A stretch of DNA of 64,000 nucleotides from Actinomyces radicidentis. GTDB lineage: Bacteria; Actinomycetota; Actinomycetes; Actinomycetales; Actinomycetaceae. Positions 55,151 to 63,618 of this stretch are shown one piece after another (the stretch's first letter is position 1; each line of letters opens with the position of its first letter). Under the pieces are notes generated by a model. That model searched no databases. It was not told the DNA's origin and worked only from the letters and a program-made list of their open reading frames with translations. The DNA is taken from positions 1,984,001 to 2,048,000 of the forward strand of contig NZ_CP014228.1 in the NCBI RefSeq assembly GCF_001553565.1. Direction: 5' to 3'. The position numbers and the translations under genes are program-made.

Positions 55151-55891
55151 ATGACCGCCGAGCCCGAGACCGCCACCACCACCAGGCCGCGCCGCGTCCT
55201 GCTCAAGCTCTCGGGTGAGGTCTTCGGCGGCGGGAAGGTCGGCGTCGACGCCGACGTCGTCTCCGACGCCGCCCGCCAGATCGCCGAGGCCGTCCGCCAG
55301 GGCGTCCAGGTCGCCGTCGTCGTCGGCGGAGGCAACTTCTTCCGCGGGGCGGACCTGTCCACCCGCGGCATGGACCGCGCCCGCGCCGACTACATGGGCA
55401 TGCTCGGCACCGTCATGAACGCCCTCGCCCTCCAGGACTTCATCGAGAAGGCCGGCGTGCCGGCCCGCGTCCAGTCCGCCATCGCGATGACCCAGGTCGC
55501 CGAGCCCTACATCCCGCTGCGGGCCATCCGCCACATGGAGAAGGGCCGCGTCGTCGTCTTCGGCGCCGGCGCCGGACTGCCCTACTTCTCCACCGACACC
55601 GTCTCCGCCCAGCGCGCCCTCGAGACCCACTGCGACGAGCTCCTCGTCGGCAAGAACGGCGTCGACGGCGTCTACACCGCCGACCCGCGCAAGGACCCCT
55701 CCGCCGAGCTCCTCGAGACCCTCACCTACGAGCGCGCCCTCAACGACGGCCTCCAGGTCCTCGACGCCTCCGCCTTCGCCATGAGCCGCGACAACGGCCT
55801 GTCCATGCGAGTCTTCGGCATGGGCGAGCCCGGCAACATCACCCGCGCCCTCCTGGGCGAGAAGATCGGCACCCTCGTCACCCGCGACTGA
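55151..55891 (+). CDS. pyrH: Uridylate kinase
   Basis: 246 residues. Amino-acid-kinase fold: [70 protein letters not shown] and [18 protein letters not shown]. It phosphorylates UMP to UDP. AGGAGAG precedes the ATG. The IS110 element begins directly or almost directly after its TGA and separates it from frr, its normal operon partner. Confidence 0.98.
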   Translation: MTAEPETATTTRPRRVLLKLSGEVFGGGKVGVDADVVSDAARQIAEAVRQGVQVAVVVGGGNFFRGADLSTRGMDRARADYMGMLGTVMNALALQDFIEKAGVPARVQSAIAMTQVAEPYIPLRAIRHMEKGRVVVFGAGAGLPYFSTDTVSAQRALETHCDELLVGKNGVDGVYTADPRKDPSAELLETLTYERALNDGLQVLDASAFAMSRDNGLSMRVFGMGEPGNITRALLGEKIGTLVTRD

Positions 55892-55922
55892 TATGTAGGG
55901 GTTTCCTGTCAAGTGGCAGGGT

Positions 55923-55962
55923 GAAGAGGGGGCATCCACTGGCCGGTGGGTGCCCCCTCTTC
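55923..55962. terminator. Hairpin between pyrH and the transposase
   Basis: GAAGAGGGGGCA (55923-55934) and TGCCCCCTCTTC (55951-55962) are perfect 12-base arms, with a nested CCAC/GTGG in the 16-base loop. Terminator for either side, or a structured end of the IS element. Confidence 0.55.
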
Positions 55963-56186
55963 GGCGTTGGCCGGTGGGGTGGGGGTGGCGTGTCTGGTGT
56001 CGACGCGTGGTCAGTCTGATATGCGCGGGTCTGTGTGCCGCATGACGCTGGTTTCGGTGGGAGGAGCTGGCTTGTCTGAGGTCGAGCGTGCCCTTGGGGG
56101 TGCTCACAGTCGAATCGCCGGTGTCCTCCTCACGCTGCTTCCCCTCTGGGCCCTGGTGGTGCCGGTCAGCGCGGTCTGTGGGCGTT

Positions 56187-57293
56187 CTAGTGGTCCATGA
56201 CGGCCAGGGACCAGCACCAGCCTGCGAGCTCCCGGGCGATGGCGGTGTTGGCGATCGTGTGACGTTTGTGGTGGCTGGCCAGGGTCTGCCAGCGCCTGTT
56301 CAGGCGCCTGTTGCCGGTGTCGGCCCGGGTGGCGACGTCCCCGGGGACCTTGGCCCATGCGGCTCGCAGGGCGGGGCCGGGGCGGTAGGGGCTCTTGTGC
56401 TGCCAGGCGGCTTCGGTCAGGAGACGTCGGGCGTGGGTGTTGCCGGTCTTGGTGATGCCGCCCTGGGTGCGGGTCTGGCCCGAGGAGTGCTCGCAGGGGA
56501 CCAGTCCGAGGTAGGAGGCGATGGTCGCGCCGGTGAAGCGGTGCCAGTCGCCGATCTCGACGGCGAGGGCGAAGCCGGTCAGTGTGGAGATGCCTCTCAG
56601 GCAGGACAGGCGGGCGGTGACGGGGGTGAACTCACTGTCGGCGGCCAGGGCGGCGATGGCGGTATCGAGGCGGTCGCGTCGTGCCAGGGCGTGGGTGACG
56701 GTGTCGTAGGCGTCGTCGAAGGCCGCGGTGGCGCCGGCGCCCAGGGCGGGGACGTCCTCGCGGCGCAGTGCGCGCAGCCAAGCGTCGTGGGCGGGTCCCC
56801 AGGTGGTCTTGCCGGGGTAGACCCATCCGCGGCGCAGCAGCATCTTGGACAGGCGGTGGCGGGCGGCCATGAGGTCGGTGCGGGCGTCGTCGCGGGATCG
56901 CACCAGGTCGCGGGCGCCCTCCTGGGCCAGGGTAGGGATGCGCACGGGCGTGATCGTGCCGTTCAGGGCGCACTCGGCCAGGAACATCGCGTCGGTGCGG
57001 TCGGTCTTGACCCGCTGTCCGGCGGGGCGGGCCAGCTTCGAGGGTGCGGCGACCTGCACCCGGTGGCCCGCGGCGGTCAGCTCGCGGGCCAGTCCGAAGC
57101 CGGTGGGGCCTGCCTCGTAGGTGATCAGCAGTGGTCCGTGCTCGGCGGCCAGGCGTGAGGCCAGGTCGATGGTGTGGCTGTACTCGCCGTCCAGGCGGCG
57201 TTGGATCACCTCGCCGGTGAGGGTATCGATGGCGGCGGCGCTCACGCTGCGGGCGTGAACGTCCAGCCCCAGGCTTGTACGCTCAGTAATCAC
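56187..57293 (-). CDS. IS110-family transposase (DEDD)
   Basis: 368 residues from a GTG. The N-terminal RuvC-like DEDD domain has GLDVHARSVSAAAID (Asp), LITYEAGPTGFGLAREL (Glu) and QRVKTDRTDAMFLAE (two Asp). The C-terminal Transposase_20 domain has LRGISTLTGFALAVEIGDW, ASYLGLVPCEHSSGQTRTQ (catalytic Ser region) and GGITKTGNTHARRLLTEAAW. All catalytic residues appear intact and the frame is uninterrupted, so it may be active. IS110 enzymes act with a bridge RNA encoded by the element. Confidence 0.95.
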   Translation of the reverse strand: MITERTSLGLDVHARSVSAAAIDTLTGEVIQRRLDGEYSHTIDLASRLAAEHGPLLITYEAGPTGFGLARELTAAGHRVQVAAPSKLARPAGQRVKTDRTDAMFLAECALNGTITPVRIPTLAQEGARDLVRSRDDARTDLMAARHRLSKMLLRRGWVYPGKTTWGPAHDAWLRALRREDVPALGAGATAAFDDAYDTVTHALARRDRLDTAIAALAADSEFTPVTARLSCLRGISTLTGFALAVEIGDWHRFTGATIASYLGLVPCEHSSGQTRTQGGITKTGNTHARRLLTEAAWQHKSPYRPGPALRAAWAKVPGDVATRADTGNRRLNRRWQTLASHHKRHTIANTAIARELAGWCWSLAVMDH

Positions 57294-57417
57294 CAGGGTC
57301 TCCTATGCATGTCGGCACCCCGCAGCGGTCCCCTAACGACCGCCTCGGTGGTGATCCACGAAGGTTGCATACGCGAGGCCCTGGCCCACAAGACCACGAC
57401 GGCCTCGCGCACCCCCA
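57294..57417 (-). ncRNA. Candidate bridge RNA region of the IS110 element
   Basis: In IS110-group elements the guide (bridge) RNA is encoded in the non-coding end upstream of the transposase. Here that region carries a perfect 9-base stem, CGCGAGGCC (57372-57380) with GGCCTCGCG (57401-57409), around a 20-base loop, the sort of stem-loop that presents guide sequences. Guide segments cannot be assigned without the element ends. The 3' flank (55892-56186) is the alternative place if it belongs to the IS1111 group. Confidence 0.3.
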
Positions 57418-57483
57418 TAGCGTCTGAGACCGGCCCCGGCTCACCGCCCCCACCAGCCACACCAACGGAAAGGTTCCACCCCG

Positions 57484-58041
57484 ATGATCGACGACGTCAT
57501 GCTCGAGGCCGAGGAGAAGATGGAGTCCGCCCTCGAGGCGGCCAAGCGCGAGCTCGCCTCCATCCGCACCGGCCGCGCCAACCCCGCCATGTTCAACGGC
57601 ATCATGGTCGACTACTACGGCGCACCCACCCCGCTGCAGCAGCTCGCCTCGCTCACCATCCCCGAGGCCCGTACCGTCATCGTGAGCCCCTTCGACCGCT
57701 CCGCGATGAAGCAGATCACGAGCGCCATCCGCGAGTCCGACCTGGGCGTCAACCCCACGGACGACGGCAACATCATCCGCGTCACCCTGCCCGCCCTCAC
57801 CGAGGAGCGCCGCAAGGACTACGTCAAGCTCGCCAAGTCCCGCGCCGAGGAGTCCCGCGTCCAGGTCCGCGGCGTGCGCGGCAAGGCCAAGAAGGAGCTC
57901 GAGGCCATCAAGAAGGACGGCGAGGCCGGCGAGGACGACGTCAAGCGCGCCGAGGGCGACCTGGAGTCCCTCACGAAGCGCTTCGTCGAGCAGATCGACG
58001 CCGCCCTCGAGGCCAAGGAGAAGGAGCTCCTCGAGGTCTGA
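57484..58041 (+). CDS. frr: Ribosome recycling factor
   Basis: 185 residues, full length. EAEEKMESALEAAKRELASI, RTGRANPAMFNGIMVDYYG, TPLQQLASLTIPEARTVIVS and SDLGVNPTDDGNIIRVTLP are RRF. It splits post-termination ribosomes with EF-G and is essential. GGAAAGG lies ten bases before the ATG. Cut off from pyrH by the IS element, it needs its own promoter: TAGCGT at 57418-57423 is a candidate -10. Confidence 0.98.
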   Translation: MIDDVMLEAEEKMESALEAAKRELASIRTGRANPAMFNGIMVDYYGAPTPLQQLASLTIPEARTVIVSPFDRSAMKQITSAIRESDLGVNPTDDGNIIRVTLPALTEERRKDYVKLAKSRAEESRVQVRGVRGKAKKELEAIKKDGEAGEDDVKRAEGDLESLTKRFVEQIDAALEAKEKELLEV

Positions 58042-58047
58042 GCGCCA

Positions 58048-58089
58048 GGCGCGGCGGGCCGCCCCACGACGGGGTCGGCCCGCCGCGCC
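58048..58089 (+). terminator. Terminator after frr
   Basis: GGCGCGGCGGGCCG (58048-58061) and its complement (58076-58089), with CCCC/GGGG continuing the stem. Confidence 0.75.
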
Positions 58090-58245
58090 CGTGACGCCGC
58101 CCCTGACGGCGCCGGCTCCGCCGGGCGCGGTCGCGCGGCCGCGCCACCGGGCCCGACCGGCAGCGCCGGCCGGCCCCGTCTCCACCAGACCGCACCAGGC
58201 CGCGCCCCGTCGGGCGCCCCTCGAGGAAGCAGGAACCGCCCTCCC

Positions 58246-59187
58246 GTGAGCCTCCTGAGCACGCTGCTGACCCCGCCGCCGACGCGCAACCACGTCCCGC
58301 TGCCCTCTACCGGGCGCGCGGGGCGCAACCTGCCCGCCGCCGTCGGGGTCGCCGTCGTCCTCATCGGGACCGTCCTCGCCTCCCTCGTCTTCAACAAGGT
58401 CGTCTTCGTCGGCGTGGCCGTCCTCGCCGTCTGCGGCGCCCTGTGGGAGCTCGCCGGCGCCTTCGCCCGCAAGGACGTCCGCCTCCCGCTGCCGCCCCTG
58501 TGGCTCGGCACCCTCGGCATCGCCGTGTGCGCCTGGCGGGTCGGCGCCGAGGCGGCGCTCGGCGCGTACCTCGCCACCGCCGGCGCCTGCGTCCTGTGGG
58601 CCTTCCTCGAGCAGGCCGAGACCGAGACCGGCACCGCCCTCGAGCGCGCCGACCACGACGGCGTCCCGCGCACCACGGCCCACGACGCCGTGCGCCGCTC
58701 CCGCTCCGTGGCCGCCTCCGCGGCCGTCCTCGCTGCCACCTACCTGCCCTTCCTCGCGGGATTCGCCGTCCTCATCACCGCCCAGGACCAGGGCGTCGGC
58801 AAGACCCTCATGCTCATCGGCCTGCCCGTCGCCAACGACACCGGCGGCTGGCTCGCCGGCATCACCTTCGGCAAGCACCCCATGGCGCCCTCCGTCTCGC
58901 CCAAGAAGTCCTGGGAGGGCTTCGCCGGCTCCATGGCGGCCGCCGTCCTCGCCGGTGCCGGGTGCCTGTGGGGCCTCGGCGGCCCGGTCTGGGCGGGGGC
59001 GCTCCTGGGCGCCTGCACCGTCGTCGTCTCGACGCTCGGGGACCTCGGCGAGTCGCTCCTCAAGCGCGACCTCGGCCTCAAGGACATGGGCACGCTCCTG
59101 CCCGGCCACGGCGGGCTCATGGACCGGCTCGACTCCATCCTCGTCGCGGCCCCGCTCGTCTACCTCTTCACGCTCATCGTCTGGTGA
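58246..59187 (+). CDS. cdsA: Phosphatidate cytidylyltransferase
   Basis: 313 residues with about eight membrane helices. The CDS signature spans VSPKKSWEGFAGSMAAAVLA and SLLKRDLGLKDMGTLLPGHGG-LMDRLDS near the C-terminus. It makes CDP-diacylglycerol from phosphatidate and CTP, the branch point for all phospholipids. GTG start with GAGGAAGCAGGA upstream. A charged loop near residue 125 (EQAETETGTALERADHDG) is an insert. Confidence 0.95.
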   Translation: MSLLSTLLTPPPTRNHVPLPSTGRAGRNLPAAVGVAVVLIGTVLASLVFNKVVFVGVAVLAVCGALWELAGAFARKDVRLPLPPLWLGTLGIAVCAWRVGAEAALGAYLATAGACVLWAFLEQAETETGTALERADHDGVPRTTAHDAVRRSRSVAASAAVLAATYLPFLAGFAVLITAQDQGVGKTLMLIGLPVANDTGGWLAGITFGKHPMAPSVSPKKSWEGFAGSMAAAVLAGAGCLWGLGGPVWAGALLGACTVVVSTLGDLGESLLKRDLGLKDMGTLLPGHGGLMDRLDSILVAAPLVYLFTLIVW

Positions 59188-59397
59188 GGACGGCGGCGCG
59201 CCGGCGAGGGGCGACCGGGCCCGGTGGCCGGGCGGCCGCCCTCGTTCCGGAGCCGGTGGCCCGGAACCCCCACGCTGCGGGTGCCGACCTCCCCACCCGT
59301 CCGCACACGGCGGAGCGCGCCGCCTGGGCCCCCGCCGCCGCTCGCACTAGAGTGCGCAGCAGTGCCAGAACGCCCACCCGAGAGGACCGCAGGCTCC

Positions 59398-60678
59398 GTG
59401 AGCACCCCCAACGACCGTACTCGCCGCGCACCGCGCCGCCCCGAGCCCGTCGCCGTCCGGCGTGGGCCCGCCGGCCCCGTCCCCGGCGAGGTCCAGGTGC
59501 TCCCCACCGACCAGCCGCCCGAGGGCGCGACGAGCCCCGACGCGCGCCCGCGCCTGTCCTTCGCGGTCCCGCCGGCCCGAGGCAAGGCCCCCAAGCACCT
59601 CGCCGACTACGACCTCGCCGGCCGCAAGAAGGCCCTCAAGGACGCCGGTCTCCAGCCCTTCCGCGCCGACCAGCTCTCGCGCCACTACTTCACGCGCTTC
59701 ACCCGCGATGCCGAGGACATGACCGACCTCCCCGCCGGCCAGCGCGACCAGCTCGCCGGCGAGCTCCTCCCCGAGCTCATCCACGAGGTCCGCGCCCTGC
59801 GCGCCGACGGCGGCCGCACCATCAAGCACCTGTGGGAGCTCCACGACGGCGTCCGCGTCGAGTCCGTCCTCATGCGCTACAAGGACCGCACCACCCTGTG
59901 CGTCTCCTCCCAGGCCGGCTGCGGCATGGCCTGCCCCTTCTGCGCCACCGGCCAGATGGGCCTCACCCGCAACCTGTCCACCGCGGAGATCGTCGAGCAG
60001 GTCCGCTACGCCGCCCAGGCCTCCGAGCGCGGCGACCTCACCGGCGGCCCCGCCCGCCTGTCCAACGTCGTCTTCATGGGCATGGGCGAGCCGATGATCA
60101 ACTACAAGAACGTCGTCGGCGCCCTCCACCGCATGATCGACCCCGCCCCGGAGGGCTTCGGCCTGTCCGCCCGCGGCATCACCGTCTCCACCGTCGGCCT
60201 CGTCCCGCTCATCCGCAAGCTCGCGGGGGAGGGGCTCCCGGTCACCCTGGCCGTCTCCCTCCACGCCCCCGACGACGAGCTGCGCGACGAGCTCATCCCC
60301 ATCAACTCCAAGTGGAAGGTCGGCGAGCTCCTCGACGCCGCCCACGACTACTACGAGACCACCGGCCGGCGCGTGTCCATCGAGTACGCCCTCATCAAGG
60401 ACATGAACGACCACGCCTGGCGCGCCCAGCGCCTCGCCGACGAGCTCAACGCCCGCGGCCACGGCTGGGCCCACGTCAACCCCATCCCGCTCAACCCGAC
60501 GCCGGGCTCCATCTGGACCTGCTCCACGCAGGAAACCCAGGACGAGTTCGTCGAGACCCTGCGCCGGGCTGGCATCACCACGACCGTGCGCGACACCCGC
60601 GGCAGCGACATCGACGGCGCCTGCGGCCAGCTGGCCACCGAGGTGCTCAACCAGGAGAGAGGCAGGGCCAAGGCGTGA
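59398..60678 (+). CDS. rlmN: Dual-specificity 23S rRNA/tRNA methyltransferase RlmN
   Basis: 426 residues. The radical-SAM cluster is [20 protein letters not shown] (CxxxCxxC), with [33 protein letters not shown] and [15 protein letters not shown]. It methylates A2503 of 23S rRNA and A37 of some tRNAs. The N-terminal 60 residues are a basic/proline-rich extension. GTG 59398 follows GAGAGGA. The GTG at 59362, eight bases after TAGAGT, is an alternative leaderless start. Confidence 0.95.
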   Translation: MSTPNDRTRRAPRRPEPVAVRRGPAGPVPGEVQVLPTDQPPEGATSPDARPRLSFAVPPARGKAPKHLADYDLAGRKKALKDAGLQPFRADQLSRHYFTRFTRDAEDMTDLPAGQRDQLAGELLPELIHEVRALRADGGRTIKHLWELHDGVRVESVLMRYKDRTTLCVSSQAGCGMACPFCATGQMGLTRNLSTAEIVEQVRYAAQASERGDLTGGPARLSNVVFMGMGEPMINYKNVVGALHRMIDPAPEGFGLSARGITVSTVGLVPLIRKLAGEGLPVTLAVSLHAPDDELRDELIPINSKWKVGELLDAAHDYYETTGRRVSIEYALIKDMNDHAWRAQRLADELNARGHGWAHVNPIPLNPTPGSIWTCSTQETQDEFVETLRRAGITTTVRDTRGSDIDGACGQLATEVLNQERGRAKA

Positions 60679-61238
60679 GCGAGAAGCGCGGCTCCGAGGA
60701 GATGTTCCCCAAGGTCGGCCACCTGCGGCGCGGCTACCGCCCCGAGCAGGTCGACGTCTACTTCACCACCGCCCGCGAGATCTACGACGACGGCGAGATC
60801 GACGAGATGGACTCCGAGGGCGTGCGCACCGTCGCCTTCGACGTCGTCCGCGGCGGCTACCAGCCCGACGCCGTCGACTCCGCCCTCGACCGCCTCGAGT
60901 CGGCCTTCCTGCAGCGCCGACGCTCCGAGTACGTCGCAGACCACGGACGCGAGGCCTGGATGGACGAGGTCCAGGACCTCGCCACCACGCTCTACCCGCG
61001 CCTGCTGCGGCCCGAGGGGGAGCGCTTCGCCCCCGCGGAGAAGCAGGGCTACCTCAAGGAGGACGTGGACGCCCTCATGGACCGCGTCTCCGCCTACTTC
61101 GACGACGACAAGGCCCTCGCCTCCGCCGAGGTCCGCGGCGCCACCTTCCGCGCCGCCCGCCGCGAGAAGGCCTACGACGAGCCCAGCGTCGACCGCTACC
61201 TCGCCCGCGTCGTCGAGGTCCTGCTCTCCGTCGAGTGA
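60675..61238 (+). CDS. DivIVA-domain repeat protein
   Basis: 187 residues, acidic. Three DivIVA-like motifs are spaced along it: [40 protein letters not shown] and [20 protein letters not shown], with a fourth weaker one ([20 protein letters not shown]). No long coiled coil follows, unlike Wag31/DivIVA. DivIVA domains sense membrane curvature or recruit partners at poles and septa. The GTG overlaps the rlmN stop (GTGA), so the two are coupled. Specific role unknown. Confidence 0.85.
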   Translation: MSEKRGSEEMFPKVGHLRRGYRPEQVDVYFTTAREIYDDGEIDEMDSEGVRTVAFDVVRGGYQPDAVDSALDRLESAFLQRRRSEYVADHGREAWMDEVQDLATTLYPRLLRPEGERFAPAEKQGYLKEDVDALMDRVSAYFDDDKALASAEVRGATFRAARREKAYDEPSVDRYLARVVEVLLSVE

Positions 61239-61316
61239 CCCGCCCGCGGCCCGGAGCCCGGGCCGCCCGCCGCCCACCCGACGACCGGCCCGCAGCCGGA
61301 TGACACAGGAGGCCAC

Positions 61317-62636
61317 GTGCCCACAGCCCTCGCCTACGCCCTCGGCGTCCTCATCCTCGTCGTGGGGATCGGGCTGTCCGTGGCCCTCCACGAGCTCGGG
61401 CACATGCTGCCCGCCAAGCGCTTCGGCGTGAAGGTCCCCGAGTACTTCATCGGCTTCGGTCCCCGCATCTGGTCGACCACCCGCGGCGGCACCGAGTACG
61501 GCGTCAAGGCGATCTGGCTCGGCGGCTACTGCCGGCTCCTCGGCATGATCCCGCCCGCCCCGCCCGGGCGCGTCGACAAGCCCGGCTCGCTCATCGCCCA
61601 GGCCCGCGAGGAGTCCCTCGACGAGCTCGGCCCGGACGAGCGGCACCGCGCCTTCTACCGCCTCACCGTGCCGCGGAAGCTCGCCGTCATGGCCGGCGGC
61701 ATCCTCACGAACCTCGCCCTCGGCATCGTCCTGCTCGCCGTCGCCCTCGGCGTCGTCGGCCAGCCCGCCTACACCTCGACCGTCTCCAGCGTCGCCGCCT
61801 GCGTCTCCTCCCACATCGACGCCGGTACGGCCTGCACGAGCTCCGACCCGGCCTCCCCCGCCTCCGTCGCCGGGTTCCAGGTCGGCGACGAGATCCTCTC
61901 CTGGAACGGCACGGAGACGAGCACGTGGACGCAGGTCCAGGACGCCATCGTCGCGTCCGGCACGAGCCCCGCGACCGTCGTCGTCGACCGCGCCGGGAAG
62001 GAGCTCACCCTCACCGTCACCGCCGTCGAGGTCGAGCGGACCGTCTACACCGGCTCCGGCGACGTCAAGAAGGACTCAGACGGGAACACGGTCACGCAGG
62101 AGCGCCCCTACGTCGGCATCGGCCCGGCCCTCGGCACGGTGCGCTCCTCCGCCGGGGAGATCGCCGGGGACGTCACGACGGCCGTCGGCCAGACCCTCGG
62201 CGCCATCCTCACCATCCCCTCGGGGCTCTACCACGCCGTCGCCGCGGGCCTCGGCCTCGAGGAGCGCAGCTCCCAGGGGCTCATCTCGCTCGTCGGCATG
62301 GGGCGCATCGCCGGCGAGGTGACGAGCGCCGGCACCGGCTCGGGCGGCGGCACCATCCCCTTCTCCGCGCGTCTGTTCTCCATGCTGAGCCTGCTCGGCT
62401 CCCTCAACCTCGCACTCTTCGCCTTCAACCTCGTCCCGCTGCTCCCGCTGGACGGCGGGCACATCGCCGGTGCCCTCTGGGAGGGTGCCAGGCGGCAGGT
62501 CGCGCACTGGCGCGGCCGCCCGGACCCCGGCTACGTCGACGTCGCCCGCATGCTGCCCGTCGGGCAGGTGGTCCTCGTCCTTCTCATCCTCATGACGGTC
62601 GTCCTCGTGTGGGTCGACCTCGTCGCCCCCGTCTGA
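61317..62636 (+). CDS. Membrane zinc protease, site-2 family (RseP/Rip1-like)
   Basis: 439 residues. HExxH in LSVALHELGHMLPAKRFGVK lies in the first membrane helix, and the second metal-ligand motif is NLVPLLPLDGGHIAGALWEG in the C-terminal helix. A PDZ domain sits between (SPASVAGFQVGDEILSWNGT). It cleaves anti-sigma factors or other membrane proteins inside the bilayer. GTG start after AGGAGG. In related Actinobacteria it lies between dxr and ispG, but here neither is present. Confidence 0.95.
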   Translation: MPTALAYALGVLILVVGIGLSVALHELGHMLPAKRFGVKVPEYFIGFGPRIWSTTRGGTEYGVKAIWLGGYCRLLGMIPPAPPGRVDKPGSLIAQAREESLDELGPDERHRAFYRLTVPRKLAVMAGGILTNLALGIVLLAVALGVVGQPAYTSTVSSVAACVSSHIDAGTACTSSDPASPASVAGFQVGDEILSWNGTETSTWTQVQDAIVASGTSPATVVVDRAGKELTLTVTAVEVERTVYTGSGDVKKDSDGNTVTQERPYVGIGPALGTVRSSAGEIAGDVTTAVGQTLGAILTIPSGLYHAVAAGLGLEERSSQGLISLVGMGRIAGEVTSAGTGSGGGTIPFSARLFSMLSLLGSLNLALFAFNLVPLLPLDGGHIAGALWEGARRQVAHWRGRPDPGYVDVARMLPVGQVVLVLLILMTVVLVWVDLVAPV

Positions 62637-62647
62637 GCCTACCCGCC

Positions 62648-63610
62648 GTGCACCTCCTCACCCACCCGCTCACGCCGGTGAGCCCCGAGCGCGTCTCGGG
62701 ACTCCTGGCGCTGACCGCCCTCGAGCCGGTCGGTGGGCTCGCCCTCGCCCACCAGGTGTCGCGATGGACCCGCTGGGGACGCGGCGACGTCGTCGTCCTG
62801 GGCAGGCCCGCCCGGCCGAACGGCGCCGCCTGGGCCACCGGCTCGCTCATGCCCTTCGGCCTCGCGCCGCGGCCCGAGCTCGGCCACGACGGCGCCGACC
62901 GCGGCCAGGTCCGCTCGCTCGCCGCGCACGCCCACGCCCGCCTCACCCGCCAGGGCTCCGTCTCCGGGCCCGCGCAGGACGTCGAGTCCGTCTGGCCCGA
63001 GCTGTCAGCCCTCGGGCAGACCGCCCGCGAGGAGCGCTGGGTGCAGCCCCTCCTCGCCGCTCCGTTCCCGGCCGGGGGCCTCGCCGACGGCGCCGTCCGG
63101 GCGAGGCCGGAGGCGCGCTGGGCGGCCGAGGGCCTGCGTGCCGCCCGCGTCGAGGAGACCGGCCTCGTCCTGCCCGCCTCGGTGGCCATGTTCGTCGGCG
63201 AGCTCGGCTACGACCCGACGGCCTCGGGCGGCTCCTACGCCCGCCACGTCGAGGACCTCGTCGCCACGGGCCGCTCCTACGTCCTCCTCGACGACGGCAC
63301 CGGCCGCCCGCCGATGCCCGGAGGACCCGCCCAGGTGGCCTTCAAGGCGGACGTGGGCGCCCTGCGACGCGGTGGGGGAGGCAGACCCTCCGTCGCCCAG
63401 CTGACCGGCGTGTGGACCCGAGACGACCTGCGCGGGCGCGGCGTCGCGACCGCGGCGCTCGCCGCGACGGTGGACCGCGTGCGCGCCGAGCACCTGGGGC
63501 CAGACGGGATCGTCAGCCTCTACGTCAACGACTTCAACGAGCCCGCCCTCGGCCTCTACTCCGGGCTGGGGTTCCAGCGGGTCGGCACCTACGCGACGAT
63601 CCTGCTCTAG
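62648..63610 (+). CDS. GNAT acetyltransferase (DUF4081 type)
   Basis: 320 residues. The N-terminal domain (about 1-150) resembles DUF4081, and the C-terminal GNAT domain has GVWTRDDLRGRGVATAALAA (acetyl-CoA loop) and VNDFNEPALGLYSGLGFQRV. Such proteins typically follow ispG in actinobacterial genomes; here it follows the protease gene by 11 bases. The acceptor is unknown. GTG start. Ends with TAG eight bases from the convergent HMG-CoA reductase gene. Confidence 0.9.
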   Translation: MHLLTHPLTPVSPERVSGLLALTALEPVGGLALAHQVSRWTRWGRGDVVVLGRPARPNGAAWATGSLMPFGLAPRPELGHDGADRGQVRSLAAHAHARLTRQGSVSGPAQDVESVWPELSALGQTAREERWVQPLLAAPFPAGGLADGAVRARPEARWAAEGLRAARVEETGLVLPASVAMFVGELGYDPTASGGSYARHVEDLVATGRSYVLLDDGTGRPPMPGGPAQVAFKADVGALRRGGGGRPSVAQLTGVWTRDDLRGRGVATAALAATVDRVRAEHLGPDGIVSLYVNDFNEPALGLYSGLGFQRVGTYATILL

Positions 63611-63618
63611 GCCCGGCG

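Larger units (their letters stand above)
55892..57417 (-). mobile_element. IS110-family insertion element (approximate ends)
   Basis: The DNA between pyrH and frr differs from its neighbours: more GTG/GGT codons, fewer GTC/GCC, and long non-coding flanks (295 bases after and 190 bases before the transposase). IS110 elements have no terminal inverted repeats and make no clear target duplication, so I cannot fix the ends. The limits given are the pyrH stop and the presumed frr promoter. The octamer CTGATATG at 55888-55895 recurs at 56016-56023. Antisense to the host operon. Confidence 0.7.

Noticed and set aside
55946-56200. 84-codon plus-strand ORF downstream of pyrH
   Set aside because: No ribosome site, no similarity, overlaps the IS flank and the transposase end.
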